Part shown: in pieces, positions 48,000 to 60,762 of the stretch
How the letters are laid out: the number at the start of each line of letters is the position of its first letter
Numbering within the stretch: the stretch's first letter is position 1
DNA from: Cylicocyclus nassatus
Lineage: Eukaryota > Nematoda > Chromadorea > Rhabditida > Strongylidae
Direction: 5' to 3'
DNA length: 64,000 nucleotides
Assembly (NCBI GenBank): GCA_958299035.1
Contig: CATQJL010000316.1
Coordinates: 41,032,025 to 41,096,024, forward strand
Made by a program: the position numbers and the translations under genes
The notes under the pieces: generated by a model
The model's input: the letters and a program-made list of their open reading frames with translations, nothing else
Database searches by the model: none
What the model was told of the DNA's origin: nothing

Positions 48000-50300
48000 A
48001 ACCTGTGCCGGTGCCGACCTTCATTTGAACTGATTTGCAGCTTCAAAATGCTCAAGACGTTGACGGTGTCTAAGACTTCATTCAGCACTTTCACCGCGGA
48101 GCCTATCATGGCACGTCATCTGCTTCGTAGGACGAAGGCATGACAATAAGGAGAATGAGCCAGTGCTGCTGTAGTTTTCACGCCTACCCACGCCGTCACG
48201 TATAAGATTGCTTGATAGAAGTGTTACCTAAGCCATGTAGCTTACAATTCGTAACATACTAACATAGACATTCTGCGTACAGAAAGAGCTTTGCTCATTA
48301 GCTTATCGCTTATCGTCAAACCTACATCGTTCACTCAAAGCTGCACAGAAGCATGCTTTTTGCATTGTAACAGCTTTGATTTCCCTTTTTTTAGCTCCGT
48401 ATGAAAACGGTATAGAGCGTTTGCGGTACAGAGAGTTTACCGAAGTAGGTTGACGGTGGGGAAAAGGTTGCGTAATTCAACCGCATATCGATATTTCAAT
48501 AGGGCACTTAAAGAACTACTACAGTTTTTTCAAAAAGATCCAATTAAACGCTTTGATTTTGAAAGGTTTTAGAACATAAATTTTCGTTCAGCCAACTGTA
48601 TACATTTACTAGCTCATCATCTTACTCAACTGATGACTTATGAACAGAGAAGCACTCAAGCGTAGTAGGATAGAATTATTTCGATCTCTAACCCGCGTCT
48701 CAAAAGTGCTGAGGATTGTCTCAAAATGTCTTGCAAATGTTTCAAATGCATGTGTTCAGCGAAAATCTATTTAAGAATTTACACAATTGCGTGCAAGCTT
48801 GTTCAATCCATTCATGTATGTTGAGTTCGTTCACGGAAGAAAGTTGGCGAACAATGGGCTGAGGGCTAGTAAGGCTGCAAGCAACGTGTATGACTAGATT
48901 CAGTCTGTTAGTAATCCAACGACCTATCCTCATTAAGCCTCCTGAGCTATAGGCCTTTGCCATACAGTTGGCGAACTCGGTTGACGCGCAGGTTCAAACG
49001 ACTAGCTTCAAAAATATTGTCCCAGCAGATTCGCGCACTGGGATATATAGATGTGGTGGGGTGTCTGGTCACTCCACTGACCTCCAGGCGCAGTCCGGCT
49101 GGTTGATGTTTCCCCTGAGCCGAGAAAATGACCCTTGAACCGGCGCGCGCAACCCCAATCGGCGCGCGCTCGGACGGCTTTCCTTGTCTGTTCGGCGCGG
49201 GACCCCACGACCGCCCTCTAGCATTGTGCATGCTATCCAAAGCAAAAATTACAGGCGGCAGGTTTTCCTGTGTGGACCTCCCAACTTCCCCTCAAAAATC
49301 TCGTCCGAGCTGCTTTTTTGGAATTGGGTAAACTCCCCAAAATCGACTTTTTCATCGCGACCAAAGCTCAAATTCGAATTCTACGTGGCGAAGAGGCCTA
49401 AAACATGCAGAAAGGTGGAAGTGCAAAATCTGCCGGGACACTGCCTTTAAAGTCCAAAGATCAACCTTCGAAAATTGCTTTTAACTTCAAAAACGTAGCA
49501 TCTCCTGGCGAACAAACTGTCGAACGAAATAAGAAACAATATGCGACTGATGATCTGCCCAACATGGTATTACGTAACACTATCACATGCTATTGCCACT
49601 CTATATACTACATACTGAAGGCTATTGTCTTCCCATAAGTTTTCAGCGAGTTAGTAAAATCCGCTTGATGTCTCATTTAATACTACTCAGACGTTCTGTT
49701 TTTGTACTCTTCGGACGTTGTGTCCAACCTCAGATATGCGGTACATATGCCGCCTTCTGTCACATTAGAACAAATTTATTTTAGCTTTGCAGAATATCTT
49801 TATAGTTAGTGGCTGAAAGCTTGCTCTATTATACTGCACTTTCTCTAAGAGGAAGAAGCAATATTCGTAAAGGCATGGGACGTCTATTACGGCTACCTGA
49901 GTGCCGTGACAGGTGCAGTCGAGAAGCAGCGAAAGATTGCTACGTTATATTTGTGCGTGACTTGTGTACCAACTTTGCTGTTTCTATGTACCTGTTTTTT
50001 TTCATCGATAAACTACTCTTGTAGTTTTTTCGCACGTAAATCCATAATGTACATGCACAGGTTGGTAAATGCTAACATCTTTCTCCCATGTTAGATATAT
50101 GTACAAGATGTTCTGAATTTTGAAAGAGGTTCTTGCATAATTGACTGCATTCAAGCAGCAAGAAATGTCTTCATGCATACCCAGCCGAAGACTGAAGTAA
50201 TCCGTGGCACTTCACACGTTATCGTCAACACAAGAGTTCAGCTTTAGGCAACAAGTAGCTAACAGGGATAGGATCCCAAGTCGCCATGATGAAAGAAATG
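48000..50300. other. No gene supported
   Basis: Mixed-composition spacer. A GC-rich patch at 49080-49220 (gcgcgcgcaaccccaatcgg) gives overlapping ORFs on both strands, none with motif or splice support. Confidence 0.35.
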
Positions 50301-50309
50301 CATATATTA

Positions 50310-50449
50310 GGGCCGCATGCACTAACATCCCTGCGGCGAGGGGAGCGGCGTCCCCAATGATGAAAAAGCCGCAGCGGCGTCCGCACGCGGTCCCTTCATA
50401 ACGGGGGACGCCGCTCCCCTCGCCGCAGAAATGTTAGTGCATACGGGCC
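50310..50449. mobile_element. 140-bp palindromic MITE, TTA target site
   Basis: Left GGGCCGCATGCACTAACATC, right inverse of ggcccgtatgcactaacatt. TTA on each side (50307-50309, 50450-50452). Arms of about 48 bp share ctgcggcgaggggagcggcg. The centre is about 45 bp. Confidence 0.8.
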
Positions 50450-51263
50450 TTAGATTTGTTTTGTAGAGCTGATTCCAAATCCTTCATATCTCCTGCGCGG
50501 TTCTCTGAAGAAAATTGTGAGCGTGTGACAGTCCGAGCTTGGCACAACATTACTTCTACAGCCACCGCGTCTTACAGTTTATTAGGCTTGAATTAAGTTG
50601 CGTACTTTGCACAACATAATTGATTTTACGCCTAAATCGCTCAAACTTGGCCTCGTTGTGAAAAATCTTGTTTCTTTTTGTTTTCTCATGTTTCTGTGCG
50701 GGGGCTGCTGTTTTTCGCAGCTAATGCAGCCATTTTTTTTGTTTCGCTATGCATCTCTTCGTACCTTTTTTCAGGTAGGCGGCCGTAGGACGGAGAATAG
50801 CCCGCATACATCTACAGATATTCAGTTGAAGCGCTAGTGTTCGCAGTTGCGGCAGTGTTACCGACGCTAGCCAATGCCCATGAGTCCCCCACGTACTAAT
50901 ATGCTTTCACAGGCATCTCCGTCCCTCTTTTTTGTGCCAATTTCTCATGTTTTACCAAGCAGCACTTCACGAAACGAAAGCACAAAGGAAACAATTCAGC
51001 TCGTGACGCGTGAAAGAATATGTAGCGATATGTGGAGCGATTACTCGCCACTAAAATATTGTACATATTGGATCATTTCCGGCGTAGGAGTAATCAAAGA
51101 GACAATTTACGAGTTACGATGAGCAAAGCAATGAAGACTTTGATAGTCCGCTGTTCAGTATAAGTGGATGTTGTGGATGTTGATGTTGATATAAGTGTTC
51201 ATGAGTGGATTTGTGGATTTTCAAAAATTGAAGTAACAGCGAGCGGCAGTCAGCTCTCCATAA

Positions 51264-51369
51264 GGCTGCGTTCATACTGAACCCGAAGTTCAGGAAAAGT
51301 TCCGGCACAGCGCTCGAACTGCATGCTGTGCTGGAGTCGTCCCCGAACTTCGTGAAGTATGAACGCAGC
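51264..51369. mobile_element. 106-bp PIF/Harbinger-type MITE (copy of 45715)
   Basis: Ends GGCTGCGTTCATACTGAAC and agtatgaacgcagc, with TAA duplications at 51261-51263 and 51370-51372. Internal cagcgctcgaactgcatgct is palindromic. One base is lost at the right end. Confidence 0.8.
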
Positions 51370-52572
51370 TAAGAGGTCACATCGGGTGAACCTTCCTCAC
51401 CCCCCCCCCCCCCGGGCACTGGCACATATCTTTCCGTTTCGATTACAGTATTGCAAAAACACCCTTTTCATGTGTCCAGCGAAGCATAAATCATTACAAG
51501 TGAGAAAATGCAGCAAGGCGAGAAAGAAAAAAACAATGTCAATCCGGCTGATTCATACTGAACAACGCCGAAAACCTCGAAGTTTTGAAATGGAATCAAT
51601 GGAAGAAAAGCAAAACTAAAAAGGAAGGGCTAGCACTGATACATGATGGAGAAGAGGTTTTTAATAATGCGCTTCCAAGCAATCTACAGCTTCACAATTC
51701 TGAGACTTACTGTTTTGTACCTCTTTTGTAAATGGAATAGCAAATGCACAAGCCTATTTTAGTAAGAATAACACATGACATTAATGGATTCGTGCTGCTG
51801 ACATATTAATCCTGGCATTTGAACAAGACAATGAAAGGCAACGAACATTTAGCCTCGCAAAAATACTCACGAGATGAATTGTGGAGGAAGAGGGTGCTCT
51901 AATATAAAAATGGATCAACCGTTTGCAATAGCTATGAAAAGATCCCAGTTTTGTAAATATATCAGATGCTGGTGAGAAGACATAAGATGTTTGGCGCAAA
52001 AATGAGGTTGCGTAAGGATGCGATCGTTTGGGATTTCACAGGAACATAACAAACTATATAGAAACTCTATATAGAAACAAGGCTAATTCTCACTATCTTA
52101 CAAACTGCACTTAGCCCTAGGCTCGAAGCAGTGTTCTAATCGTTTGTAGCCTTCGAACCGCTAGCAGAGTTGTAATAGTCGGAAAGAAATGAAGACAGAG
52201 TGATCAATGTCTGACAACATTCGGAACGATGCTTATGTACAATTTTTTTGACTAGCAGAAAGATTACATATACACTCTGACAGGCATCACCCGCATAAAC
52301 TAAACGATGGACGCTGGTATGATTTGAACTAAGCCAGCAAGCCGTTGTTGTACGGGACCTTTTGAGGGATAGAACCAACGGTGGCAAAATGATGGAGCCT
52401 ACTATAGTAAGTTAAGGAGAAATTAGGACAGAAATGTTGAACTATACAAAATGTGCAGACCTTGAAGATATGAGCCAAAAAAGAAAAACTCATAAAACTT
52501 AGAAAAATGGAATAAAACCCTAAACATCAGCAACAAAAGAGGAATCGGTATGAGTCACTATCATTTATTCTA

Positions 52573-52738
52573 TAAATAGGAAACGCGAAACCGCATCGCG
52601 GACAAGTTTGAGTGAGTGTTTTCCTGTTTCGAAAAAAGGATTAAACCTAGACGAGATAAATAACAAGTATAAACCGGCAAATTACACAATTAGGTTTGTT
52701 TTGACAATGCGTGCAATGCGGCCTCTCGTCTCCTAGTC
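52573..52738. mobile_element. MITE related to 15194-15367 (copy B)
   Basis: Left aaataggaaacgcgaaaccg, internal gacgagataaataacaagta and caatgcgtgcaatgcggcc, right cgtctcctagtc. More diverged at the left end than copy A. Confidence 0.6.
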
Positions 52739-53438
52739 TTAGAATGATAAGTGAAACCATAGCATAATGATAAGAACTGCAAAAAACCTTCAACGATAAA
52801 TCACTCGAGCCTGAGCTATAGGGACTAGGTCTCGCTGACATTCACAGCGGCACAACTTTGGGAGTCGAATATGCCAGACAGCAACTTTTATAGATTCCCC
52901 TAGAAACGAACACTAATCTCGTCCTTTAACTATTATGAATCACAATAATCGAAAAGCCATTCTTATCGAAATTTTCGGACGGAAATGTTCGCTCCCATTT
53001 TGATTTCCCACTGCTGCCGCCCCACCACCGCCGCCGCTTTCCACTTCATTTCAGGCAAATACTCGAGTTCAGCATATTTGCACAGAACACACACAGAAAC
53101 ATGAGAAAACAGAAAGAAATAAGATTTTTCTCAACGGGGCCAAGTTTGGGCGATTTAGGCGTAAAATCCATTGTGTTGTGCAAAGTACGCAGCACAATTG
53201 ATTTTACGCCTAATAAACTGTAAGACGCGGTGGCTGTAGAAGTAATATTGTGAGCTTGGCAATGCCACAGAGCTTCAAAAAGTTGTTGTTAGAACACACC
53301 CACTATATTGCGGTGCATTTATGCATTCCTTCCAGTTAGTACACTCCTCCACACTAAGGAAAATCTGAAATTTTTCATTGAATGAATGAATATCGAATAA
53401 ATTCGAAAATGGAAATTTTCGAATGAACAAATGTCAAA

Positions 53439-53440
<2 letters not shown>

Positions 53441-53476
<36 letters not shown>
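53441..53476. repeat. TA microsatellite at the start of the MITE chain
   Basis: 18 TA units ending directly at the first element of the chain. Confidence 0.95.
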
Positions 53477-53480
<4 letters not shown>

Positions 53481-54300
53481 GTCATTTCAAAAGTTCGTTC
53501 GCATTGTTCTCAAAAAAATCGTAGCTCTCTGCTATCTGCCTAGTTTCGCCTGGGATAATTTTTCCTAGAATAAAGAGATCATGTAATTTCTGATAATGGC
53601 TTGAATTCGTTCTACCAAGCACAAGTGGCAGAGTTAAAAATGCGAAAAGAGGACCACTCAAATTTTGCTAATTTTAGAAAAGCTCACCAAAAATCCTGGA
53701 ACGTTACGAAAAATACCGAAAGAAACACAAGCATATATTTTATGTTCTCGTCTTTCTATCCAGGCAAATTCCTTGTCGAACGACTGTTCCTATGAAAAGT
53801 AATGATTTTTTAGAAATTGTTATACGTTTCCATAAAAATCAAGATTGATCTCCCTTGGCACAAAAATCTCTTAACTAGAGAGAGAAGGTCACAAAACCCC
53901 TGTTCTTGGCTTTTTCGCCTTTTTTGTGACATTTTTGGGCTTTTTTGAGCATGCTCAAAAATTGCAAAACTGAAATATTTTTCTTTATTTGCTTATAACT
54001 TTCGATCTTTTTCGTTCTAACTCATGGGAAAGGTGCTGTTGTAATGAGCATAATTTTCTCTATCGAACTATAACACTTCCGGGATTTTTCGTGATCCAGC
54101 TTAAAAAATGCCATTCTTGAGTAAATTTATTCAATTGCTTCTAATTCTTGAACTTTCTCACGCCATTTCATGGCAAAGACACTGTTGTAAAGAGAAAGGT
54201 TTCTTCTTTCAAACAAATATAAAAGCGAGAAATTCCACCAAGAAGGAAGGAAGTTATGATATTTTGAAAAACTGGCGAACGAACTTTTGAAATGACCTAA
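53477..54300. mobile_element. Chain element 1: mariner-type MITE, family A
   Basis: Ends TTAGGTCATTTCAAAAGTTC and the inverse GAACTTTTGAAATGACCTAA, with TA at both sides. Only the terminal ~28 bp are clearly inverted; the interior is asymmetric. It shares internal text with family B (cgtgatccagcttaaaaaatgcc, gcaaagacactgttgtaaag). Copy at 57132-57956. Confidence 0.88.
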
Positions 54301-54304
54301 TATA

Positions 54305-55273
54305 TTAGGTTGTCCAAAAAGTTCTTGCGCCGGATTTTCAAAAAATCATATCTTCCTTGCCACTCGATGGATTTTCTTGATTTTAACTTCACTTGAAAGA
54401 GGAAGCCTTTCTCTTTACCCGAGTACCTTTGTTGTGAAGCGGCGTCAGAAAGTTCCAAAGCTAGAAGCTATTGAATAAAATTAGTCAAGATCGGCATTTT
54501 TCAAGCTGGATCACGGAAAATTCTGAAAGTATTTTTATTTAATAGGGAAAATTTTGCACATTACAGTGGTACTTTTCTCATGAATTAAAACGAAGTAGAT
54601 CGAGAGTTAGAAGCAAATAAAGAGAATTTCTTCAGTTTTGCAATTTTTGATCATGCTCAAAAAAGCTTGAAAACGTCACAGAAAAGGCGAAAAAATCATA
54701 AACATGGTTTTGTGACCTTCCCTTTCCAGCTGAGCGAAAATCGTGCCTATCGGGAGCAATTTTGATTTTCGTGATTTATTCGGATTTTCGGGCCTGCTTT
54801 TTTCACGAAAATAAAAATTGCTCCCGATTGGCGCGATTTTTGCTCAGCTACAAAGGGAAGGTCACAAAACCCATGTTTATGACTTTTTCGCCTTTTCTGT
54901 GACGTTTTCAAACTTTTTTGAGCATGCTCAAAAATTGCAAAACTGAAGAAATTCTCTTTATTTGCTTCTAACTCTCGATCTACTCGGTTTTAATTCATGA
55001 AAAAGGTACCACTGTAATGTGCAGAATTTTCTCTATCAAATAAAAATACTTCCAGAATTTTTCGTGATCCAGCTTGAAAAATGCCAATCTTGACTGATTT
55101 CGTTCAATTGCCTCTAGCTCTGGAACTTTCTAATACCAAGTCATGGCAAAGGTACTGGTGTAAAGAGAAAGGTTTCCTCTTTCAAATGAAATTGAATTCA
55201 AAAAAATCCATTGAGCGGCAGGGAAGTTATGATTTTTTAAAAATCCGGCGCAAGAACTTTTGGGACAACCTAA
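54305..55273. mobile_element. Chain element 2: foldback MITE, family B
   Basis: Ends TTAGGTTGTCCAAAAAGTTC and gaacttttgggacaacctaa. The arms are inverted copies across nearly the whole length, with a centre near 54790 around ttcgggcctgcttttttcac. No ORF. The flanking TA run starts at 55274. Confidence 0.88.
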
Positions 55274-55293
55274 TATATATATATATATATATA

Positions 55294-56147
55294 TAAGGTT
55301 GGCACGAAAGTTCTTGCGTAATTCAAACAAAATTCAATAACTTTTCAAAAACTTAACCTAAATTCACAGTCTTGTATGCTAAAAATATAAGAAGTCTTAC
55401 GCTTCATGATGGATGCTTAAGCATAAGATTCTGCGAGCTGGACATCAAGAACGAAACTCTCGAATATGGGGCTTCAAATTTTGCGATTTTGAGTTTGGTG
55501 GCAGAAAATCGCAGAGGGCCGCTAGCTAGCCGAAAAAAATCTGTAGAATTTACTTACACAACAAAAGTCCATATGTTACTTTGGAAGGCTTTGATCTTGC
55601 GCGGTGAAGCAAAAACAAAAAATTTGTGAAATAAGTCATTTTGCGGAAAAAAATCCCCTCATGTCCGCAGTTTTCCGGCAAAAACACTTTTTTACAATCG
55701 AGGAAACGTCACAAGGCTCTAAATAGGCACTATGTCTAATTTCTGGTTGCAAACTGTGTTTCTGTGGAAAAGTTAGGGCGATAAGTGGATGTGTCCTGTG
55801 AAAGAGAATTTTCACAATTTTTTTGTTTTCGCGTTTCCATGCGAGATTAAAGCCTGCTAAAATAACCTATGGACCTTTGCTATGTAAGTAAATTCTACAG
55901 ATTTTTTTCCGCTAGCTAGCGGCACTCTGCGATTTTCTGGCACCAAACTCAAAATCGCAAAATTTGGAGCGCCATATTCGAGAGCTTCGTTCTTGATGTC
56001 CAGCTCACAGAATCTTGCGCTTAAACATCCATCATGAAGCGTAAGGCTTCTAATATTTTTAGCATACAAGGTTATGAATTTAGGTTAAGTCTTTGAAAAG
56101 TTACTGAATTTTGTTTGAATTACGCAAGAACTTTCGTGCCAACCTAA
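55294..56147. mobile_element. Chain element 3: foldback MITE, family C
   Basis: Left end taaggttggcacgaaagttc (first bases altered), right end gaactttcgtgccaacctaa. The arms share catcatgaagcgtaag, gctcgcagaatctt-type text and gcgattttctgccacc-type text in mirrored order. Copy at 60763-61614. TA-rich linker on the left. Confidence 0.85.
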
Positions 56148-56151
56148 TATA

Positions 56152-57121
56152 TTAGGTTGTCCCAAAAGTTCTTGCGCCGGATTTTCAAAAAACATAACTT
56201 CCATGCCACTCGATGGATTTTTTTTGATTTTAATTTCATTTGAAAGAGGAAACCTTTTTCTTTACAGCAGTACCTTTGCCATGAATTGGTATTAGAAAGT
56301 TCCAGAGCTAGAGGCAATTGAACGAAATCAGTCAAGATTGGCATTTTTCAAGCTGGATCACGAAAAATTCTGAAAGTATTTTTATTTGATAGAGAAAATT
56401 CTGCACATTACAGTGCTGCCTTTTTCATGAATTAAAACCGAGTAGATCGAGAGTTAGAAGCAAATAAAGAGAATTTCTTCATTTTTGCAATTTTTGAGCA
56501 TGCTCAGAAAAGTTTGAAAACGTCACAGAAAAAGCGAAAAAGTCATAAACATGGGTTTTGCGATTTTCCCTTTTTAGCTGAGTGAGTTTCGAGCTGATCG
56601 AGAGCAATTTTGATTTTCGTGAAAAACGCAAACCCGAAAATCCGAAAAAATCACGAAAATCAAAATTGCTCCCGATTGGCACGATTTTTGCTCAGCTAGA
56701 AAGGGAAGGTCGCAAAACCCATGCTTATGACTTTTCCGCCTTTTCTGTGACGTTTCTAGGCTTTTTTGAGCATGCTCAAATATTGCAAAACTGAAGCAAT
56801 TCTTTTTATTTGCTCCTAACTCTCGATCTACTCGGTTTTAATTCATGAAAATGGCACCACTGTAATGTGCAGAATTTTCTCTATCAAATAAAAATACTTC
56901 CAGAATTTTTCGTGACCCAGCTTGAAAAATGCCAATCTTGACTGATTTCGTTCAATTGCCTCTAACTCTGGAATTTTCTAATACCAATTCATGGCAAAGA
57001 AACTGCTGTACAGAAAAAGGTTCCCTCTTTTAAATGAAATTGAATTCAAGAAAATCCATTGAGTGGCAGGGAAGTTATGATTTTTTGAAAATCCGGCGCA
57101 AGAACTTTTGGGACAACCTAA
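56152..57121. mobile_element. Chain element 4: foldback MITE, family B
   Basis: Same family and length as 54305-55273 (970 versus 969 bp). Ends TTAGGTTGTCCCAAAAGTTC and its inverse. It follows element 3 with only tata between them. Confidence 0.88.
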
Positions 57122-57131
57122 TATATATATA

Positions 57132-57956
57132 TATTAGGTCATTTCAAAAGTTCGTTCGCATTGTTCTCCAAAAAATCGTAACTCTCTGCTGTCTGCCTAG
57201 ATTTGCCTGGGATAATTTTTCCTAAAATAAAGAAATCGTGTAGTTTCTAAATATAACTTAAATTCGTTGGACTAAGCACAAGTCGCAGAGTTAAAAATGC
57301 AAAAAGAAGACCACTCAAATTTTGGTAATTTTGAAAAAGCTCACCAAAAATCTTAGAACGTTACAAAAAATACCGAAACAAACACAAACATTGTTTTATG
57401 TTCTCGTCTTTCTAGCTAGGCAAACTCCTTGTTAAACGACTGTTCTTATGAAAAATAATAATTTTTTAGGAATCTGCTATACGTTTCCATGAAAATCAAA
57501 ACTGTTCTTTCTTAGCACAAAAATCCCTTAGCTAGAAAGAGAAGGTCATAAAACCTCTGCTCTTGGCTTTCCCGCCTTTTTCGTGACTTTTTTGGGCTTT
57601 TTGGGCATGCTCAAAAACTGCAAAACTGAAGTAATTCTCTTTATTTGCTTGTAACTTTCGATCTTTTTCGTTTTAATTCGTGGAAAAGGCACTACAGTGC
57701 AGAGCATAATTTTGTCTATCAAATATTAACACTTTCGGAATTTTTCGTGATCCAGCTTAAAAAATGCCAATCTTGAGTAAGTTTATTCAATTGCTTCTAA
57801 CTCTCGAACAGTCTCATGCTATTTCATGGCAAAGACACTATTGTAAAGAGAAAGGTTTCTTCTTTCAAATAATAATTAAAAAGGGAAATTCCACCAAGAA
57901 GGAAGGAAGTTATGATATTTTAAAGAACTGGCGAACGAACTTTTGAAATGACCTAA
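57132..57956. mobile_element. Chain element 5: mariner-type MITE, family A
   Basis: Second copy of the family A element at 53477-54300, in the same orientation, 825 versus 824 bp, with the same ends. Confidence 0.88.
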
Positions 57957-57962
57957 TATATA

Positions 57963-58978
57963 TTAGGTCGTTCCGAAAGTAATGTCGCTTTTTTCAAACG
58001 TATGCGACATCTCGTGGAACAAAGATTTGTAAGAGGTTCTGGAAGCATTTGATGCAGCATTTCATTCTCTTTCTAATGGTTATGAAGCTGTTGCAATACG
58101 GTCAATGAGCTTCCAGATAAGCGTCGAAATCTGCGACCTATGCTATTTGAGATGGCCAAATTTCACAATTTTTCTAAAATTTTATAACAAACCTCAAAAG
58201 GAATCCAAGTGATGGATGGATAGAGCAAATCCTACAGGAAACAGCACAATTTTTTCTACTTTCCAGAGCTCGTCATAATTTTTGTACAGATTTTTTGATG
58301 GAACCACCGAATTTTAGCAGGCTCGTCTCAGACAAAAGTGCATCAAATGCCATCAAGTCTCCCGATTTTGAAAGTTACAAAGATGGCATATGGTTTGGCA
58401 ACAATTTTACAAACCAATCGAGCATTCACCGCTTCGTTTTAGCAACTTTCGAAAATTTCGGGTACACCTTGGGGTGCCTTGGAAAAGTTGAATTATGATG
58501 ATTTTATCCCGGGAAACTTGATGAATCGGAAACAAAAAAGAACTAATAGAAAGAGGAAAAAAAGCTGCGTTGAATGGCACGTGAGTTGCTTTCCAGTTGT
58601 TGTTCTGTGTGGTTCGAGTTGACCAAATATGCAATTTGATAGCATTGAAAAATTGATTCCAGAAACTCTAAGAAGCAGGCTAAGGAGAAGGAAAAATTAT
58701 CCTGTGTCCTATAGGGTTTGCTTTATCTAACTGTCACTTGCATATCTTCGGAGAATAGGTACAAAAATTCAGAAAAATAGCCGAACTTGACAATGGCAAA
58801 AAGCATGAGTCGCAGATTTTGGTAATTTTTCGAGAGCTCATTAAACATATGCAGTGAAATTAGAACCATCAGAAAGAGGATGAAGTGCTGCATCGAATGC
58901 TTCTAAGATCTCTTGAAAATGTTGATTCCACGAATAGTGGCGTTCATTCGAAAAAAGCGACATTACTTTCGGAACGAC

Positions 58979-58982
<4 letters not shown>
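57963..58982. mobile_element. Chain element 6: mariner-type MITE, family D
   Basis: Ends TTAGGTCGTTCCGAAAGTAA and ttactttcggaacgacctga (last bases altered). The internal ORF 58295-58498 has no transposase motif. Followed by a TA run. Confidence 0.85.

Positions 58983-59050
<68 letters not shown>
58983..59050. repeat. TA microsatellite between chain elements 6 and 7
   Basis: About 34 TA units. ORFs of repeated Ile-Tyr over it are meaningless. Confidence 0.95.
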
Positions 59051-59054
<4 letters not shown>

Positions 59055-60068
59055 GTTGGTGCAAAAGTTTTGTCAGTTTTTGCAATCCACCGGCAAACAC
59101 GCTAAAATGAAGATAAACAAACACTTCAAAATATATCCTATGCAGAATCTCTTCCTCTTTCCAGCTGCTAAACTCTCATTGTGTTTTGTTGCGAGAGTGG
59201 CAAGATATTTGCTGGAAATCACAACCACTGGTTTTTACCATGTCCAAATTTCGCTAAGTTTCAAAATTTATGTATGAGACTTTCGGAGGAGCTCTAATAA
59301 CCAGCAGATAGGGCAAACCTTTTGCAAACAAAAGCAATTTTTGTAATCCTACGGCTTGCCTTCCAGAATTTTTACGATTTATTTTTTGAACTGACCAAAT
59401 TTTACATTCAGGCTATTTTAACCTCGTAGAACATAAAATGTTAAACACTTTAGTCACCATTCGATGCAACTTCTTCTCCTCCTTCCAACACTTGTCTTTT
59501 TTTGCCGAGACAGGCAAAATTTGTGGGGAAAATCGCAACAATTCTCAATTTTAGGAGTGTGCACTGACGTTACCTATGTTTCAAAATCTTTTTTTTAAGC
59601 GAAAATCGTTCATTTACTTTGTAATGGTAGCGATAGTAATAATCGAGTGTTGAAACCTCAGTATTCTGTAGGCTTAGCAGTGTTTGGTACAATAACAAAT
59701 TATGCGATTTTTCCAAAATACAATACTTTTAGAAAATCATTTAGCAAAAATCTGGAAAAGCAGCTGAAAAAAAGAAAAAAACTGTGTAAGTTGGCAAAAG
59801 GTTTGCCCTATCTGGTGGTTATTAATCCTTCAGCGAAAGTTTCATACAAAAATTTTGAAAATTAGTGAAAGTTGGAGATGGTAAAAACGAGTGTTTGCAA
59901 TTTCCAGCAAATATCTTGCCACTCTCGCAACAAAACACAATGAGAGTTTAACAGCTGGAAAGAGGAGGAAATTCTGCATAGGATACATTTTGGAGTGTTT
60001 GTTTATCTCCATTCTAGCGTGTTTGCCGATGGATTGAAAAAACTGACAAAACTTTTGCACCGACCTAA
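59051..60068. mobile_element. Chain element 7: foldback MITE, family E (MADE1/Hsmar1-like ends)
   Basis: Ends TTGGGTTGGTGCAAAAGTTT and aaacttttgcaccgacctaa, close to the well-known mariner end TTAGGTTGGTGCAAAAGT. The arms are inverted (ccagcaaatatcttgccact and its inverse) with a centre near 59560. No transposase. Confidence 0.88.
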
Positions 60069-60080
60069 TATATATATACA

Positions 60081-60756
60081 CAGGGTGTCCCAAAAAAATG
60101 TTAACACTGTTTGATCGTTAATAACTCCCTTGCTTTCAAGTCTTTCGCCGAGCTTTAGGTACCATTCTGTAGAACGAGGATAAACTTAGATTTACAGTAT
60201 CGAGGGAATCATCTAACGCTCCTCGTTACTGTAGAATTACGGTAGGAAATTCCAGCATGTGGAACCCTCATGATATATGTCCTCTGACAAAAATTTTTTC
60301 AAAAAATCTGAAAAATCGTGTACTAGGGTTTTCGCGCACGCTGATTTCACTAGACAAATTTTTGCGAGTGTTTTCAGCTTTTTTGAGGGTGTAATCACAT
60401 TTTTGACACATGCTGGGAAGTCAGTTATTACACTTTACCTAAGATAACTTTGAAAAGAAGTATTATAATGAAACGAAAATTTCATATCCGAAATCAGCGG
60501 CTTTCATTACCATAGTACAAGAGATTTTGGCTTGTTTGGCTCTGTTTCAAAGCAGAAAATGGGCTTTAATATCTTAAAATCCTTGTCAAATTTCCTACCG
60601 TAATTCTACAGTAACGAGGAGAGTTAGATGATTCGCTCGGTTGTAAATCTAAGTTTATCCTCGCTCTACAAAATGGTATCCGAAGCACGGCGAAAGACTT
60701 GAAAGCAAGAGAGTTATTAACGATCAAACAGTGTTAACATTTTTTGGGACACCCTG
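60081..60756. mobile_element. Chain element 8: foldback MITE, family F (CAGGGTGTCCC)
   Basis: Ends CAGGGTGTCCCAAAAAAATG and cattttttgggacaccctg. The arms are inverted, with tttgatcgttaataact and taaacttagatttacag on both sides. TA follows the right end. Confidence 0.88.
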
Positions 60757-60762
60757 TATATA

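Larger units (their letters stand above)
50530..53262. mobile_element. 2.7-kb segment bounded by ~185-bp inverted repeats
   Basis: The left arm 50530-50715 (gagcttggcacaacattact, acagccaccgcgtcttacag, attgattttacgcctaaatc, tttctgtg) is mirrored at 53075-53262. No transposase frame lies between. The segment also contains the 51264 and 52573 MITEs. It is probably a non-autonomous DNA transposon with later insertions. Confidence 0.5.

Noticed and set aside
58885..59277. 130-aa ORF with a long Ile-Tyr run
   Set aside because: It is the TA microsatellite translated, plus one arm of a MITE.
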